Shown: piece after piece, positions 24,427 through 32,822 of the stretch
How positions within the stretch are numbered: the first letter of the stretch is position 1
How the letters are laid out: every line of letters begins with the position of its first letter
Origin: an uncultured Parabacteroides sp.
Lineage (GTDB): Bacteria > Bacteroidota > Bacteroidia > Bacteroidales > Tannerellaceae
Assembly (NCBI RefSeq): GCF_905196875.1
Contig: NZ_CAJJWO010000038.1
Span: forward strand, 1 to 46,802
Direction: 5' to 3'
Length of the DNA: 46,802 nucleotides
The notes under the pieces: generated by a model
Told to the model about the DNA's origin: nothing
Databases searched by the model: none
The model's input: only the letters and a program-made list of their open reading frames with translations
Program-made: the position numbers and the translations under genes

Positions 24427-25299
24427 ATGATACAATCAATGACTGGATTCGGTAAGGTTACAGCCGAACTTCCTTCAAAAAAGGTAACCGTAGAAATAAA
24501 AGCGCTCAACAGTAAGCAACTGGATTTATCAACCCGCATTCCGTCTATCTACAAAGATAAAGAAATGCAAATCCGTAGCCAGCTGCTTCAGTCGCTCGAA
24601 CGGGGTAAGGTCGATTTCAGCATTTACATTGAATATATTGGGAAAGATACTCCTACACAAATCAATCTGACTGCATTTGAAAGTTATTACAGCCAGATCA
24701 AGGATATAGCCGATAAACTGAATATAGCACTTCCTACAGACTGGTTCCAGACATTACTGAAAATGCCGGATGTTATCAAGTCGGAAATTGTAGAGGTAGA
24801 CGAAAGCGAATGGGAAGTTGTTTTCACAGCAGTAAAAGAAGCCGTCAAGCATCTTTGCGATTTCCGTATCCAGGAAGGAGCTATGCTACAGAAGCTGTTT
24901 GAAGAAAAGATCGGCAACATCGCCCGCTTACTTGCAGAAGTGGAAGAATACGAAGGCGAACGTATTGAAAAGATCAAAGCACGTATCATGGATAACCTCG
25001 AAAAGGTGGCAAACCAGGACTACGATAAGAATCGTTTTGAACAGGAAATGATCTATTATATAGAAAAACTGGATGTAAACGAAGAAAAGAACCGTCTCGA
25101 CAACCACCTGAAATATTTCATCAGCACAATGAAAGATGGACACGGCCAGGGCAAAAAGCTTGGTTTCATCGCTCAGGAAATGGGACGCGAGATCAACACA
25201 CTCGGTTCGAAAAGCAACCATGCAGAAATGCAAAAGATCGTCGTTCAGATGAAAGACGAACTGGAACAGATCAAAGAACAGGTATTAAACGTTTTATAA
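24427..25299 (+). CDS. yicC: YicC-family endoribonuclease
   Basis: A 290-residue protein beginning IQSMTGFGKVTAELPSKKVTVEIKALNSKQLDLSTRIPS, the conserved YicC N-terminal domain, and ending with the DUF1732 domain (DVNEEKNRLDNHLKYF, GKKLGFIAQEMGREINTLGSKSN). E. coli YicC is an endoribonuclease acting on some small RNAs. The start at 24427 matches the family N-terminus; an upstream frame beginning at 24364 would span the promoter. It sits immediately before gmk (1-bp gap), a neighbourhood seen in many bacteria. Confidence 0.95.
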   Translation: MIQSMTGFGKVTAELPSKKVTVEIKALNSKQLDLSTRIPSIYKDKEMQIRSQLLQSLERGKVDFSIYIEYIGKDTPTQINLTAFESYYSQIKDIADKLNIALPTDWFQTLLKMPDVIKSEIVEVDESEWEVVFTAVKEAVKHLCDFRIQEGAMLQKLFEEKIGNIARLLAEVEEYEGERIEKIKARIMDNLEKVANQDYDKNRFEQEMIYYIEKLDVNEEKNRLDNHLKYFISTMKDGHGQGKKLGFIAQEMGREINTLGSKSNHAEMQKIVVQMKDELEQIKEQVLNVL

Positions 25300-25300
25300 A

Positions 25301-25870
25301 ATGGCTGGTAAACTAATTATATTCTCTGCCCCGTCAGGCTCAGGTAAATCAACCATTATCAACTATCTGCTAACACAGAACCTGAACCTGCATTTTTCCA
25401 TTTCGGCAACAAGCCGTGCTCCTCGCGGAACAGAAAAGGACGGTGTGGAATACTATTTCCTGACTCCCGACGAATTCCGCAGCCATATCGCAGCCGGTGA
25501 TTTCCTGGAATACGAGGAAGTATATACCGACAAGTATTACGGGACACTGAAAAGCGAAGTGGAACGTATCCTGGACAAAGGTAATAACGTGATATTCGAC
25601 GTTGATGTAGTAGGCGGTTGTAATATCAAGAAGTTCTATGGCGACCGTGCTTTGTCGGTTTTCATTCAGCCTCCCAGTATCGGTCACCTGCGTGAACGTC
25701 TGAAAGGTCGTGGAACAGATACACCGGAAGTGATCGACAGCCGTATTGCCAAAGCGGAGTTTGAGCTGGGATTCATCCCTCACTTCGATGTTTGCATTGT
25801 GAACGATGATCTTGAAACGGCACAGAAAGAAGCCTTTGAAGTAATTAAAAACTTTCTGACGAAGCCATGA
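25301..25870 (+). CDS. gmk: Guanylate kinase
   Basis: A 189-residue P-loop kinase, MAGKLIIFSAPSGSGKSTIINYLL, with the GMP-binding region SATSRAPRGTEKDGVEYYFLTPDEF and the lid RLKGRGTDTPEVIDSRIAKAEFEL. It phosphorylates GMP to GDP. Its stop overlaps the start of the small membrane gene (ATGA). Confidence 0.98.
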   Translation: MAGKLIIFSAPSGSGKSTIINYLLTQNLNLHFSISATSRAPRGTEKDGVEYYFLTPDEFRSHIAAGDFLEYEEVYTDKYYGTLKSEVERILDKGNNVIFDVDVVGGCNIKKFYGDRALSVFIQPPSIGHLRERLKGRGTDTPEVIDSRIAKAEFELGFIPHFDVCIVNDDLETAQKEAFEVIKNFLTKP

Positions 25871-26043
25871 GTACCAACGGTAAGCTGCCACGTAAATGGG
25901 GATACATATTTGCTCTGACAGCTCTTGCTGCACTGGGAACTTGTATTGCCGCCCTTATTTATAAAGAATATATTATTGCCTCAGCCACCGGATTGGTATT
26001 CGGAGCACAGGCATTTAATTTCATAAAGTGGAAACGACAATAA
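25867..26043 (+). CDS. Small two-span membrane protein between gmk and nadD (58 residues)
   Basis: This frame begins at an ATG overlapping the gmk stop and ends at TAA (26041-26043), 16 bases inside nadD. The N-terminus is basic (STNGKLPRKWGY). Residues about 13-32 and 35-51 are hydrophobic, and the C-terminus is basic (KWKRQ). Tight overlap on both sides and a sensible membrane profile argue for a real gene. The family is not recognised. Translational coupling would tie its expression to both guanylate kinase and NadD. Confidence 0.7.
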   Translation: MSTNGKLPRKWGYIFALTALAALGTCIAALIYKEYIIASATGLVFGAQAFNFIKWKRQ

Positions 26044-26615
26044 AGAAACTAAAAACCGGAATCTTTTCCGGCTCGTTCAATCCGGTTCACATCGGCCATC
26101 TGGCATTAGCCAACTGGTTGTGTGAATTTGCCGGACTGGATGAACTCTGGTTTCTTATCACTCCTCACAATCCTCTGAAAGACCGCGAAGAATTAATGGA
26201 CGACCAGCTTCGTTATGAATTAGTCGAAGCTGCTATCGCCGGTTATCCGAAATTCCGTGCCAGCAATTTTGAGTTCTCTCTTCCCCAGCCGACCTATACG
26301 ATAGACACGCTCCGGGCGCTCGACCGCACCTACCCTGACCGTGAGTTCCATTTCATCATGGGAGCCGACAACTGGGCTTTCATTAAACGTTGGAAAGAAT
26401 CCGAAGTACTCATATCCAGTTATCCGATCCTGATCTATCCCCGTAAAGGGTATGAAATCATTCTGCCGGCAAACTTTCCTGATATTCGTGCAGTAGAGGC
26501 GCCATTGATGGAAATCTCATCTACCTTCATCCGACAATCATTAAGAGACGGCAAAGATGTTCGTTTTTTCCTCCCTGAAGCAATACGGAATCATAAGTGC
26601 CTTTCAAATATATAA
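26028..26615 (+). CDS. nadD: Nicotinate-mononucleotide adenylyltransferase
   Basis: A 195-residue nucleotidyltransferase with GIFSGSFNPVHIGHLALANW (the GxFxPxHxGH motif) and MEISSTFIRQSLRDGKDVRFFLP (ISSTxIR motif), making deamido-NAD from NaMN. The only possible start ahead of the active-site motif is GTG at 26028, because no ATG occurs between the upstream stop and GSFNP. The gene therefore overlaps the 58-residue frame by 16 bases and uses a non-ATG start. Confidence 0.95.
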   Translation: METTIKKLKTGIFSGSFNPVHIGHLALANWLCEFAGLDELWFLITPHNPLKDREELMDDQLRYELVEAAIAGYPKFRASNFEFSLPQPTYTIDTLRALDRTYPDREFHFIMGADNWAFIKRWKESEVLISSYPILIYPRKGYEIILPANFPDIRAVEAPLMEISSTFIRQSLRDGKDVRFFLPEAIRNHKCLSNI

Positions 26616-26663
26616 TTAAGTAAACTACTACTTACTTTTGACCGATAAGTGAGAAAAGTTTTG

Positions 26664-26671
26664 TACTTTTG
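26664..26671 (+). promoter_or_regulatory. -7 element of lysS-gpsA-pgi
   Basis: TACTTTTG lies 27 bp upstream of the lysS ATG at 26699. A second identical TACTTTTG is at 26633-26640, so two start sites may exist. Confidence 0.6.
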
Positions 26672-26698
26672 CGCCGTATTATACAAAATAATAGCGTA

Positions 26699-28429
26699 AT
26701 GAATCTATTAGAACTGAGTGAACAGGAAATCATAAGACGCAATAGCATGGAGCAATTGCGCCAAATGGGGATAGAACCTTATCCCGCTGCCGAGTACGTA
26801 ACAAACGCATATTCCAATGAAATAAAGACATCCTTTAAAGACGATGCCGAACCTCGTCCTGTAACTATTGCAGGCCGTATCATGAGCCGCCGTATCATGG
26901 GAAAGGCTTCATTTATGGAGTTGCAGGATTCCGAAGGCAGAATACAGGTATATATTTCCCGCGATGATATCTGTCCGGGTGAAGACAAAGAAATATACAA
27001 CACCGTTTTTAAGAAACTGCTCGATATCGGTGACTTTGTCGGAATCAAAGGATATGTATTCCGCACTCAAATGGGCGAAATTTCCGTTCATGCACAGGAG
27101 TTGACGGTATTAGCCAAATCACTCAGACCGCTGCCAGTCGTTAAATACAAAGACGGCGTTGCCTACGACGGATTCAACGATCCCGAACTGCGTTACCGTC
27201 AGCGTTATGTCGACCTGGCTGTCAACGAAGGGGTGAAAGATATCTTTGTGAAACGTACAAAGATCTTTAACTCGATGCGTAACTTCTTTAATGAACGCGG
27301 TTATCTGGAAGTAGATACCCCGGTACTGCAAAGCATTCCCGGCGGAGCTTCTGCCCGTCCGTTCATTACCCACCATAACGCGCTGGATATTCCTTTATAT
27401 CTGCGTATTGCAAACGAATTATATCTGAAACGTCTGATCGTAGGCGGTTTCGAAGGTGTTTACGAATTCAGCCGTAACTTCCGTAACGAAGGTATGGACC
27501 GTACACACAACCCGGAATTTACCGCGATGGAGATTTATGTATCTTATAAGGACTACAACTGGATGATGAACTTCACCGAACAGATGCTTGAACGTATCTG
27601 TATGGATGTTCTCGGAACGACCAAGGTGACCTACAACGGCCAGGAGATCGACTTCAAGGCTCCTTACAAACGTATCTCCATGATCGACGCCATCAAGGAA
27701 AATACAGGTATCGACATCAACGGAATGAACGAAGAGCAATTGCGCGACGTTTGCCGCCAATTGGGTGTCGAGCAGGACGAAACAATGGGTAAAGGTAAAC
27801 TGATCGACGAGATATTCGGTGAAAAGTGCGAAGGCAACTACATACAGCCGACCTTCATCACCGACTATCCGAAAGAAATGTCACCGCTGACCAAGAAACA
27901 CCGCAGCAACCCGGAACTGACAGAACGTTTCGAACTGATGGTGTGCGGAAAAGAAATCGCCAACGCTTATTCAGAACTGAACGACCCGATCGACCAGCGC
28001 GAACGTTTCATGGAACAGCTTCGTCTTTCTGAAAAGGGAGACGACGAAGCCATGTTCATCGACCAGGACTTCCTGCGTGCCTTGGAATACGGTATGCCGC
28101 CTACAAGCGGTATGGGTATCGGTATGGATCGCCTGACAATGTACCTGACCGGTCAGACTACCATCCAGGAAGTTTTATTGTTCCCACAGATGCGTCCCGA
28201 AAAGACTGTAAAGAAAGATGCAGCCGATAAATACGTGGCATTAGGTATCGACGAAGCCTGGGTTCCTGCCCTGCAGAAAGCCGGCTATCTGACAGTTGAC
28301 ACCCTGAAGGAAGTCAACCCTAACAAGCTGCGCCAGGAGCTTTGCGAAATGAACAAGAAGTATAAGCTGGAACTGCAAAATCCTGCAGCCGAAGAGGTTG
28401 AAGCATGGATTGCAAATGCAGCCAAATAA
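26699..28429 (+). CDS. lysS: Lysyl-tRNA synthetase, class II, with C-terminal extension
   Basis: A 576-residue synthetase. The OB-fold anticodon domain is about 50-160 (ITIAGRIMSRRIMGKASFMEL). Class II motif 2 is FRNEGMDRTHNPEFT and motif 3 GMGIGMDRLTMYLTG. After LFPQMRPEK, where most bacterial LysRS end (about 500 residues), about 70 residues follow (from AADKYVALGIDEAWVPALQKAGY to the stop) that look helical and may be a helix-hairpin-helix-like domain. I place the start at 26699, because the upstream ATG at 26669 lies within the promoter -7 element. Confidence 0.97.
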   Translation: MNLLELSEQEIIRRNSMEQLRQMGIEPYPAAEYVTNAYSNEIKTSFKDDAEPRPVTIAGRIMSRRIMGKASFMELQDSEGRIQVYISRDDICPGEDKEIYNTVFKKLLDIGDFVGIKGYVFRTQMGEISVHAQELTVLAKSLRPLPVVKYKDGVAYDGFNDPELRYRQRYVDLAVNEGVKDIFVKRTKIFNSMRNFFNERGYLEVDTPVLQSIPGGASARPFITHHNALDIPLYLRIANELYLKRLIVGGFEGVYEFSRNFRNEGMDRTHNPEFTAMEIYVSYKDYNWMMNFTEQMLERICMDVLGTTKVTYNGQEIDFKAPYKRISMIDAIKENTGIDINGMNEEQLRDVCRQLGVEQDETMGKGKLIDEIFGEKCEGNYIQPTFITDYPKEMSPLTKKHRSNPELTERFELMVCGKEIANAYSELNDPIDQRERFMEQLRLSEKGDDEAMFIDQDFLRALEYGMPPTSGMGIGMDRLTMYLTGQTTIQEVLLFPQMRPEKTVKKDAADKYVALGIDEAWVPALQKAGYLTVDTLKEVNPNKLRQELCEMNKKYKLELQNPAAEEVEAWIANAAK

Positions 28430-28441
28430 TAAGGTAGTACC

Positions 28442-29437
28442 ATGAATTTACCCGGAAAAATTGCAATAATGGGAGGCGGTAGCTGGGCTACTGCCTTAGC
28501 CAAGATTGTACTTTCTACACAGGATAGCATTAACTGGTACATGCGCCGTCAGGACCAGGTGGATGATTTTATAAAAACAGGGCATAACCCCAGTTATCTC
28601 TCTGCCGTCAAGTTCGATACGGACAAAATTAATTTTTATACAGACATCAACGCCGCAATCGAGGATTCCGACACCTTGATTTTCGCAACACCTTCTCCGT
28701 TCCTGAAGCAACATTTGATGAAGGTGACTACTCCTTTGACCGATAAGTTTATCATTTCGGCCATCAAAGGTATTGTTCCGGATGAAAACATGCTGGTCGC
28801 AGATTACTTTACGGAATATTATAATGTTCCGCAAGAAAACATTGCAGTGATCGGTGGTCCGTGCCATGCAGAAGAAATTGCTCTCGAACGCCTCTCCTAT
28901 ATCACCCTGGCTTGTTCCAAGATAGAAAATGCACGGGCGGTAGCTCCGGTGTTTCAAAATCCATATCTGAACAACTATTGCTGCAAAGATGTTAGAGGTA
29001 TAGAATATGCATCCGTCCTCAAAAATGTATATGCTATCGTTGCCGGTATCTGCCACGGTATGAAATACGGGGATAACTTTTTGGCAGTTTTCATCTGTAA
29101 TGCAATCGAAGAGATGCGGAATTTCCTGAATTCGGTACATAGCCTGGAGCGGGATGTAACTGACTCTGTTTATCTCGGAGACTTGTTGGTGACTGCTTAT
29201 TCACGTTTCAGCCGTAACCGTACTTTCGGAACTATGATCGGGAAAGGCTACTCTGTCAAGATAGCCCAACTGGAAATGGAGATGATTGCCGAAGGATATT
29301 ACGGAACCAAGTGTATTCACGAAATAAACGAGAAATATAAGGTGAATATGCCGATCCTGGATGCCTTATACGATATATTATATGAAAAGAAATCGCCGAC
29401 TACCATTATACGGCAGTTGACAGAAACATTTAAATAG
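28442..29437 (+). CDS. gpsA: Glycerol-3-phosphate dehydrogenase [NAD(P)+]
   Basis: A 331-residue enzyme with the N-terminal dinucleotide motif IMGGGSWATALAKI, IGGPCHAEEIALERLSY, and the catalytic region with Lys in EYASVLKNVYAIVAGICHGMKYG, then SRNRTFG. It reduces dihydroxyacetone phosphate to sn-glycerol-3-phosphate for phospholipid synthesis. It follows lysS by 12 bp and precedes pgi by 2 bp. Confidence 0.96.
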   Translation: MNLPGKIAIMGGGSWATALAKIVLSTQDSINWYMRRQDQVDDFIKTGHNPSYLSAVKFDTDKINFYTDINAAIEDSDTLIFATPSPFLKQHLMKVTTPLTDKFIISAIKGIVPDENMLVADYFTEYYNVPQENIAVIGGPCHAEEIALERLSYITLACSKIENARAVAPVFQNPYLNNYCCKDVRGIEYASVLKNVYAIVAGICHGMKYGDNFLAVFICNAIEEMRNFLNSVHSLERDVTDSVYLGDLLVTAYSRFSRNRTFGTMIGKGYSVKIAQLEMEMIAEGYYGTKCIHEINEKYKVNMPILDALYDILYEKKSPTTIIRQLTETFK

Positions 29438-29439
29438 GT

Positions 29440-30783
29440 ATGAAAAACATCAGTCTTAACATCGACAAAGCACTGGGCGCTGTTACAAAGGAACAGGTGT
29501 ACGCACAGGAAGCCAAGGCAAACGAATGTATTGCCACTTTACATAACGGAAACGGAGCAGGTAACGACTTTCTGGGTTGGTTGCATCTCCCCTCTTCTAT
29601 CACGGATGCAGAATTGACAGATATCGAGAATACTGCCAATGTGCTTCGCTCTAAATGTGACGTTGTTGTTGCTATCGGTATCGGCGGAAGCTACCTGGGT
29701 ACAAAAGCGGTGGTTGAAGCCTTGAATAATAGTTTCGACTGGTTACAGTCCGACCGTAAGAACCCGGTTGTTTTATATGCCGGACAGAATATCGGCGAAG
29801 ATTATCTGTACGAATTGTGCGAAGTGCTGAAAGGCAAACAGTTCGGTCTGATCAATATCTCTAAATCCGGTACAACGACTGAACCGGCCCTGGCATTCCG
29901 CATGTTGAAGAAACAGCTGGAAGATGCCGTAGGTAAGGAAGAAGCAAAACATCGTATCGTTGCTATTACAGATGCAAAAAGAGGTGCTCTTCGTACGTTG
30001 GCTGATCAGGAAGGTTACAAGACATTTATCATTCCTGACAATGTAGGCGGACGTTTCTCCGTTCTGACTCCGGTTGGTTTGCTACCTATCGCAGTAGCAG
30101 GTATCAGTATCCGCGACCTGGTGGCCGGTGCTGTTTCTTTGGAAAAGGCTACGGGTATCGAAGTGCCTTTCGCTGAAAACCTGTCGGCTATCTACGCTGC
30201 TACGCGCAACGAATTATATAAGAGCGGTAAGAAGATCGAAATCCTTGCCAACTTCCACCCGAAATTGCATTATATCGGCGAATGGTGGAAACAGCTGTAC
30301 GGCGAAAGCGAAGGTAAAGACGGAAAAGGTATTTTCCCGGCATCTGTCGACCTGACAACCGACCTGCACTCAATGGGTCAATGGATACAGGAAGGCGAAC
30401 GCATCATCTTCGAAACAGTTATCTCTGTTGAAGAACCGACCCACAAGGTAATGGTTCCGACTGACGAAGCCAACCTGGACGGTCTGAACTTCCTGGCGGG
30501 CAAACGCGTGGACGAAGTAAATAAGATGGCGGAATTGGGTACCCAGTTGGCACACGTGGACGGCGGTGTTCCCAACATCAAGATCACCATGCCGGAAGTA
30601 AATGCTTATTACATCGGCCAGTTGTTCTACTTCTTCGAAAAAGCATGCGGTATCAGCGGTTATATGCTGGGCGTTAATCCGTTCGACCAACCGGGTGTTG
30701 AAGCTTACAAGAAGAACATGTTCGCACTGTTGAACAAGCCCGGATATGAAAAAGAAAGTGAAGCGATCCGCGCAAAACTATAA
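29440..30783 (+). CDS. pgi: Glucose-6-phosphate isomerase
   Basis: A 447-residue short-type isomerase. AIGIGGSYLGTKAVVEAL and INISKSGTTTEPALAFRMLKKQLE form the phosphate-binding SIS site. The catalytic signature is GGRFSVLTPVGLLPIAVAG, and GVNPFDQPGVEAYKKNMF holds the conserved C-terminal Lys. It is cytoplasmic, linking glucose-6-P and fructose-6-P. Last gene of the operon; a terminator follows. Confidence 0.97.
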   Translation: MKNISLNIDKALGAVTKEQVYAQEAKANECIATLHNGNGAGNDFLGWLHLPSSITDAELTDIENTANVLRSKCDVVVAIGIGGSYLGTKAVVEALNNSFDWLQSDRKNPVVLYAGQNIGEDYLYELCEVLKGKQFGLINISKSGTTTEPALAFRMLKKQLEDAVGKEEAKHRIVAITDAKRGALRTLADQEGYKTFIIPDNVGGRFSVLTPVGLLPIAVAGISIRDLVAGAVSLEKATGIEVPFAENLSAIYAATRNELYKSGKKIEILANFHPKLHYIGEWWKQLYGESEGKDGKGIFPASVDLTTDLHSMGQWIQEGERIIFETVISVEEPTHKVMVPTDEANLDGLNFLAGKRVDEVNKMAELGTQLAHVDGGVPNIKITMPEVNAYYIGQLFYFFEKACGISGYMLGVNPFDQPGVEAYKKNMFALLNKPGYEKESEAIRAKL

Positions 30784-30808
30784 ATCGGATATTCTACTAT
30801 TATAAAAG

Positions 30809-30849
30809 AAAGCGGGTAAACCTGGTTAATACCGGATTCACCCGCTTTT
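30809..30849 (+). terminator. Terminator after pgi
   Basis: AAAGCGGGT (30809-30817) pairs with ACCCGCTTT (30840-30848), with a secondary CC..GG pairing in the loop, then T's. Confidence 0.85.
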
Positions 30850-30955
30850 CTATGATTCATAAAAGATGCTTTTCATCAGTTTTTAATCGTTATTACCATA
30901 CCCGGCTTTACAGGTTGTTCACATCAAAGATAGGAAATAAGTATAAGAATTTTCG

Positions 30956-30963
30956 TAACTTTG
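30956..30963 (+). promoter_or_regulatory. -7 element of the HAD hydrolase gene
   Basis: TAACTTTG lies 17 bp upstream of the ATG at 30981. Confidence 0.6.
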
Positions 30964-30980
30964 CAAAGACTATTAAGAAT

Positions 30981-31724
30981 ATGAACATAATGATACAAGA
31001 AGCTATCAACCGTTATCTGCTAAAACATAAGCAGAATAATCTTTCCCCCAAAGCTGTACTTTTCGATATGGATGGTGTACTCTACGACTCAATGCGCTTC
31101 CACGCCCGAGCCTGGTACGAAACAGCAATGAACCATCAACTTCAGGCTGTAAAAGAAGATTTCTATATGTTTGAAGGCCGTACAGGAGAAAGTACCATCA
31201 ATGAGTTATACCAGCGTACATTTCAGCGTGACGCAACAGATAAGGAGAAACAGGAGATATACGACGAGAAAGCAATGCTCTTCAACAAATACAACGACGG
31301 TAAAGCAATGACCGGTGCCGGAGAAGTTCTAAAGCAGGCTAAAAGTCATGGATTACAGACACTGGTTGTCACCGGTTCCGGACAACACAGCCTGATCAAT
31401 AAACTGGAACATACTTATCCTGGTTGTTTTACCCGCGAAAAAATGGTTACAGCTTTCGATGTAAAGTACGGTAAACCTCATCCCGAACCTTACCTGATGG
31501 GACTGGAAAAAGCCGGAGTAAAAGCAAATGAAGCATTCGTGGTAGAGAATGCCCCTATGGGTGTTGAAGCAGGAACTGCTGCCGGTATCTTCACTATTGC
31601 AGTCAACACCGGTCCCCTCCCCGACAAAGTACTATTGGATGCAGGCGCCGACTTATTATATCCGGATATGACCAGCCTGGCTAACGACTGGAATAATATT
31701 ATAGCGTATATAAAGGCAATCTGA
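30981..31724 (+). CDS. HAD-superfamily phosphatase (beta-phosphoglucomutase-like)
   Basis: A 247-residue subfamily-I HAD hydrolase with nucleophile motif AVLFDMDGVLYDSM, a helical cap (about 35-100), motif II TLVVTGSGQ, motif III Lys in KYGKPHPEPYLMGLEKAG and motif IV VVENAPMGVEAGTAAG. The substrate is unknown; sugar phosphates are usual for this cap type. I start at 30981, since the upstream ATG at 30852 would include the promoter and the pgi terminator. Confidence 0.9.
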   Translation: MNIMIQEAINRYLLKHKQNNLSPKAVLFDMDGVLYDSMRFHARAWYETAMNHQLQAVKEDFYMFEGRTGESTINELYQRTFQRDATDKEKQEIYDEKAMLFNKYNDGKAMTGAGEVLKQAKSHGLQTLVVTGSGQHSLINKLEHTYPGCFTREKMVTAFDVKYGKPHPEPYLMGLEKAGVKANEAFVVENAPMGVEAGTAAGIFTIAVNTGPLPDKVLLDAGADLLYPDMTSLANDWNNIIAYIKAI

Positions 31725-31740
31725 CCCTTTAATCAAAAGG

Positions 31741-31784
31741 AAAGGCGATGCTTATCGGTTTGCAATCCGACAAGCATCGCCTTT
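31741..31784. terminator. Bidirectional terminator
   Basis: AAAGGCGATGCTT (31741-31753) pairs with AAGCATCGCCTTT (31772-31784), extended by CGG..CCG. It separates two convergent genes. Confidence 0.9.
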
Positions 31785-31799
31785 ATAACGAATAACCAT

Positions 31800-32699
31800 C
31801 TATTCAATACTTTTTTTCACATAATCCGCTTTGTTCAGGAAATCGAAACTTTGCTGGCAACTTTCAACCGGATCGTTGTTTGTATATTCTTCCACTTCAA
31901 CATACCAGTCTTTTACTCTGTTTGCATACATCTGATCGAAGATCGGTTTGAAGTCGATCTTTCCGCTTGCTCCAATTTCCATGTCATCTTTAATATGGAT
32001 AGTCTTGAACTGGCGCGGACGTTCTTTCAGGTAAGCAACAGGATCTGCACCACCTTCTTTCACCCAATAAACGTCCATCTGGAAGAATACATGGTTCGGA
32101 CTTACGTTATCCAACAGAAAATCGTAGATTAACTGATCTCCTATCTTACGGAATTCGAAAGCATGATTATGATAACCGAATGCGATACTGGCGGCAGCAG
32201 TCTTATAACCTACCGTATTGAAATAGTCGCAATACATCTTCAGGTCGTCAAGAGTCGTCTGATCGTTTACAGGCATCCAGGGTTGAACCATATATTTAAC
32301 ACCCAACTCGTTGTGAGCGGCAATAGCCTGATCCCACCAACTCATCACCTCTGCTTCTTTTTCTTTAGTGAACTCTTGTCCCAGGTGGGCACTCGTACAT
32401 TTCATGCCGAGGTCATTACACATTTTCTTGAATTCAGCAGGAGCCATGCCGTAAATCTTACCATTGTCGTAACCCGCTGTTTCCAGATTTGTATATCCCA
32501 TTTTAGAAGCAGCTTCCAATACTTTCTGAATACCTTCATCTTTTACAAGGTCTCTCAAAGAATACAACTGTAAACCGATATGTTTGGTCGATTCTGAAGT
32601 AGCCCCTTTCCCGGCACAAGAAGATAATAACTGAGGCACAGCTATACCTCCTGCAAGCATCATGGAGGCCCGCTTTAAAAAGTCACGTCTGTTTTGCAT
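31800..32699 (-). CDS. Tat-exported sugar-phosphate isomerase/epimerase-like lipoprotein
   Basis: A 299-residue protein of the xylose-isomerase-like TIM-barrel family (GLQLYSLRDLVKDEG, GVKYMVQPW, GYHNHAFEF, FFQMDVYWVKEGG, HIKDD, WYVEVEEYTNNDP). The N-terminus MQNRRDFLKRASMMLAGG is a twin-arginine signal followed by a lipobox-like LSSC at about Cys28, so it is probably folded in the cytoplasm, exported and lipid-anchored. The metal-ligand residues (Glu/Asp/His) appear kept. The substrate is unknown, probably a sugar or inositol derivative. A TACTTTTG -7 element lies at 32743-32736. Confidence 0.9.
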   Translation of the reverse strand: MQNRRDFLKRASMMLAGGIAVPQLLSSCAGKGATSESTKHIGLQLYSLRDLVKDEGIQKVLEAASKMGYTNLETAGYDNGKIYGMAPAEFKKMCNDLGMKCTSAHLGQEFTKEKEAEVMSWWDQAIAAHNELGVKYMVQPWMPVNDQTTLDDLKMYCDYFNTVGYKTAAASIAFGYHNHAFEFRKIGDQLIYDFLLDNVSPNHVFFQMDVYWVKEGGADPVAYLKERPRQFKTIHIKDDMEIGASGKIDFKPIFDQMYANRVKDWYVEVEEYTNNDPVESCQQSFDFLNKADYVKKSIE

Positions 32700-32735
32700 A
32701 GTACTAAATTAATTAAGTTTGATTGAGAATTTGTA

Positions 32736-32743
32736 CAAAAGTA
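32736..32743 (-). promoter_or_regulatory. -7 element of the sugar isomerase-like gene
   Basis: The plus strand reads CAAAAGTA, giving TACTTTTG on the minus strand, 36 bp upstream of the start codon. Confidence 0.55.
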
Positions 32744-32785
32744 AGACTATATTTGAAGGATTCTAACATTATTTCGTTAAAATCA

Positions 32786-32819
32786 GCAAAAAGAAAAGGG
32801 TAGCTCACAAACTACCCTT
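32786..32819 (-). terminator. Terminator of the export operon
   Basis: On the minus strand, AAGGGTAG (32819-32812) pairs with CTACCCTT (32803-32796), followed by a T-rich run to 32786. Confidence 0.85.
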
Positions 32820-32822
32820 ACT

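Noticed and set aside
32163..32573. A 136-codon plus-strand frame opposite the sugar isomerase-like gene
   Set aside because: Antisense shadow without domain, promoter or start-site support.
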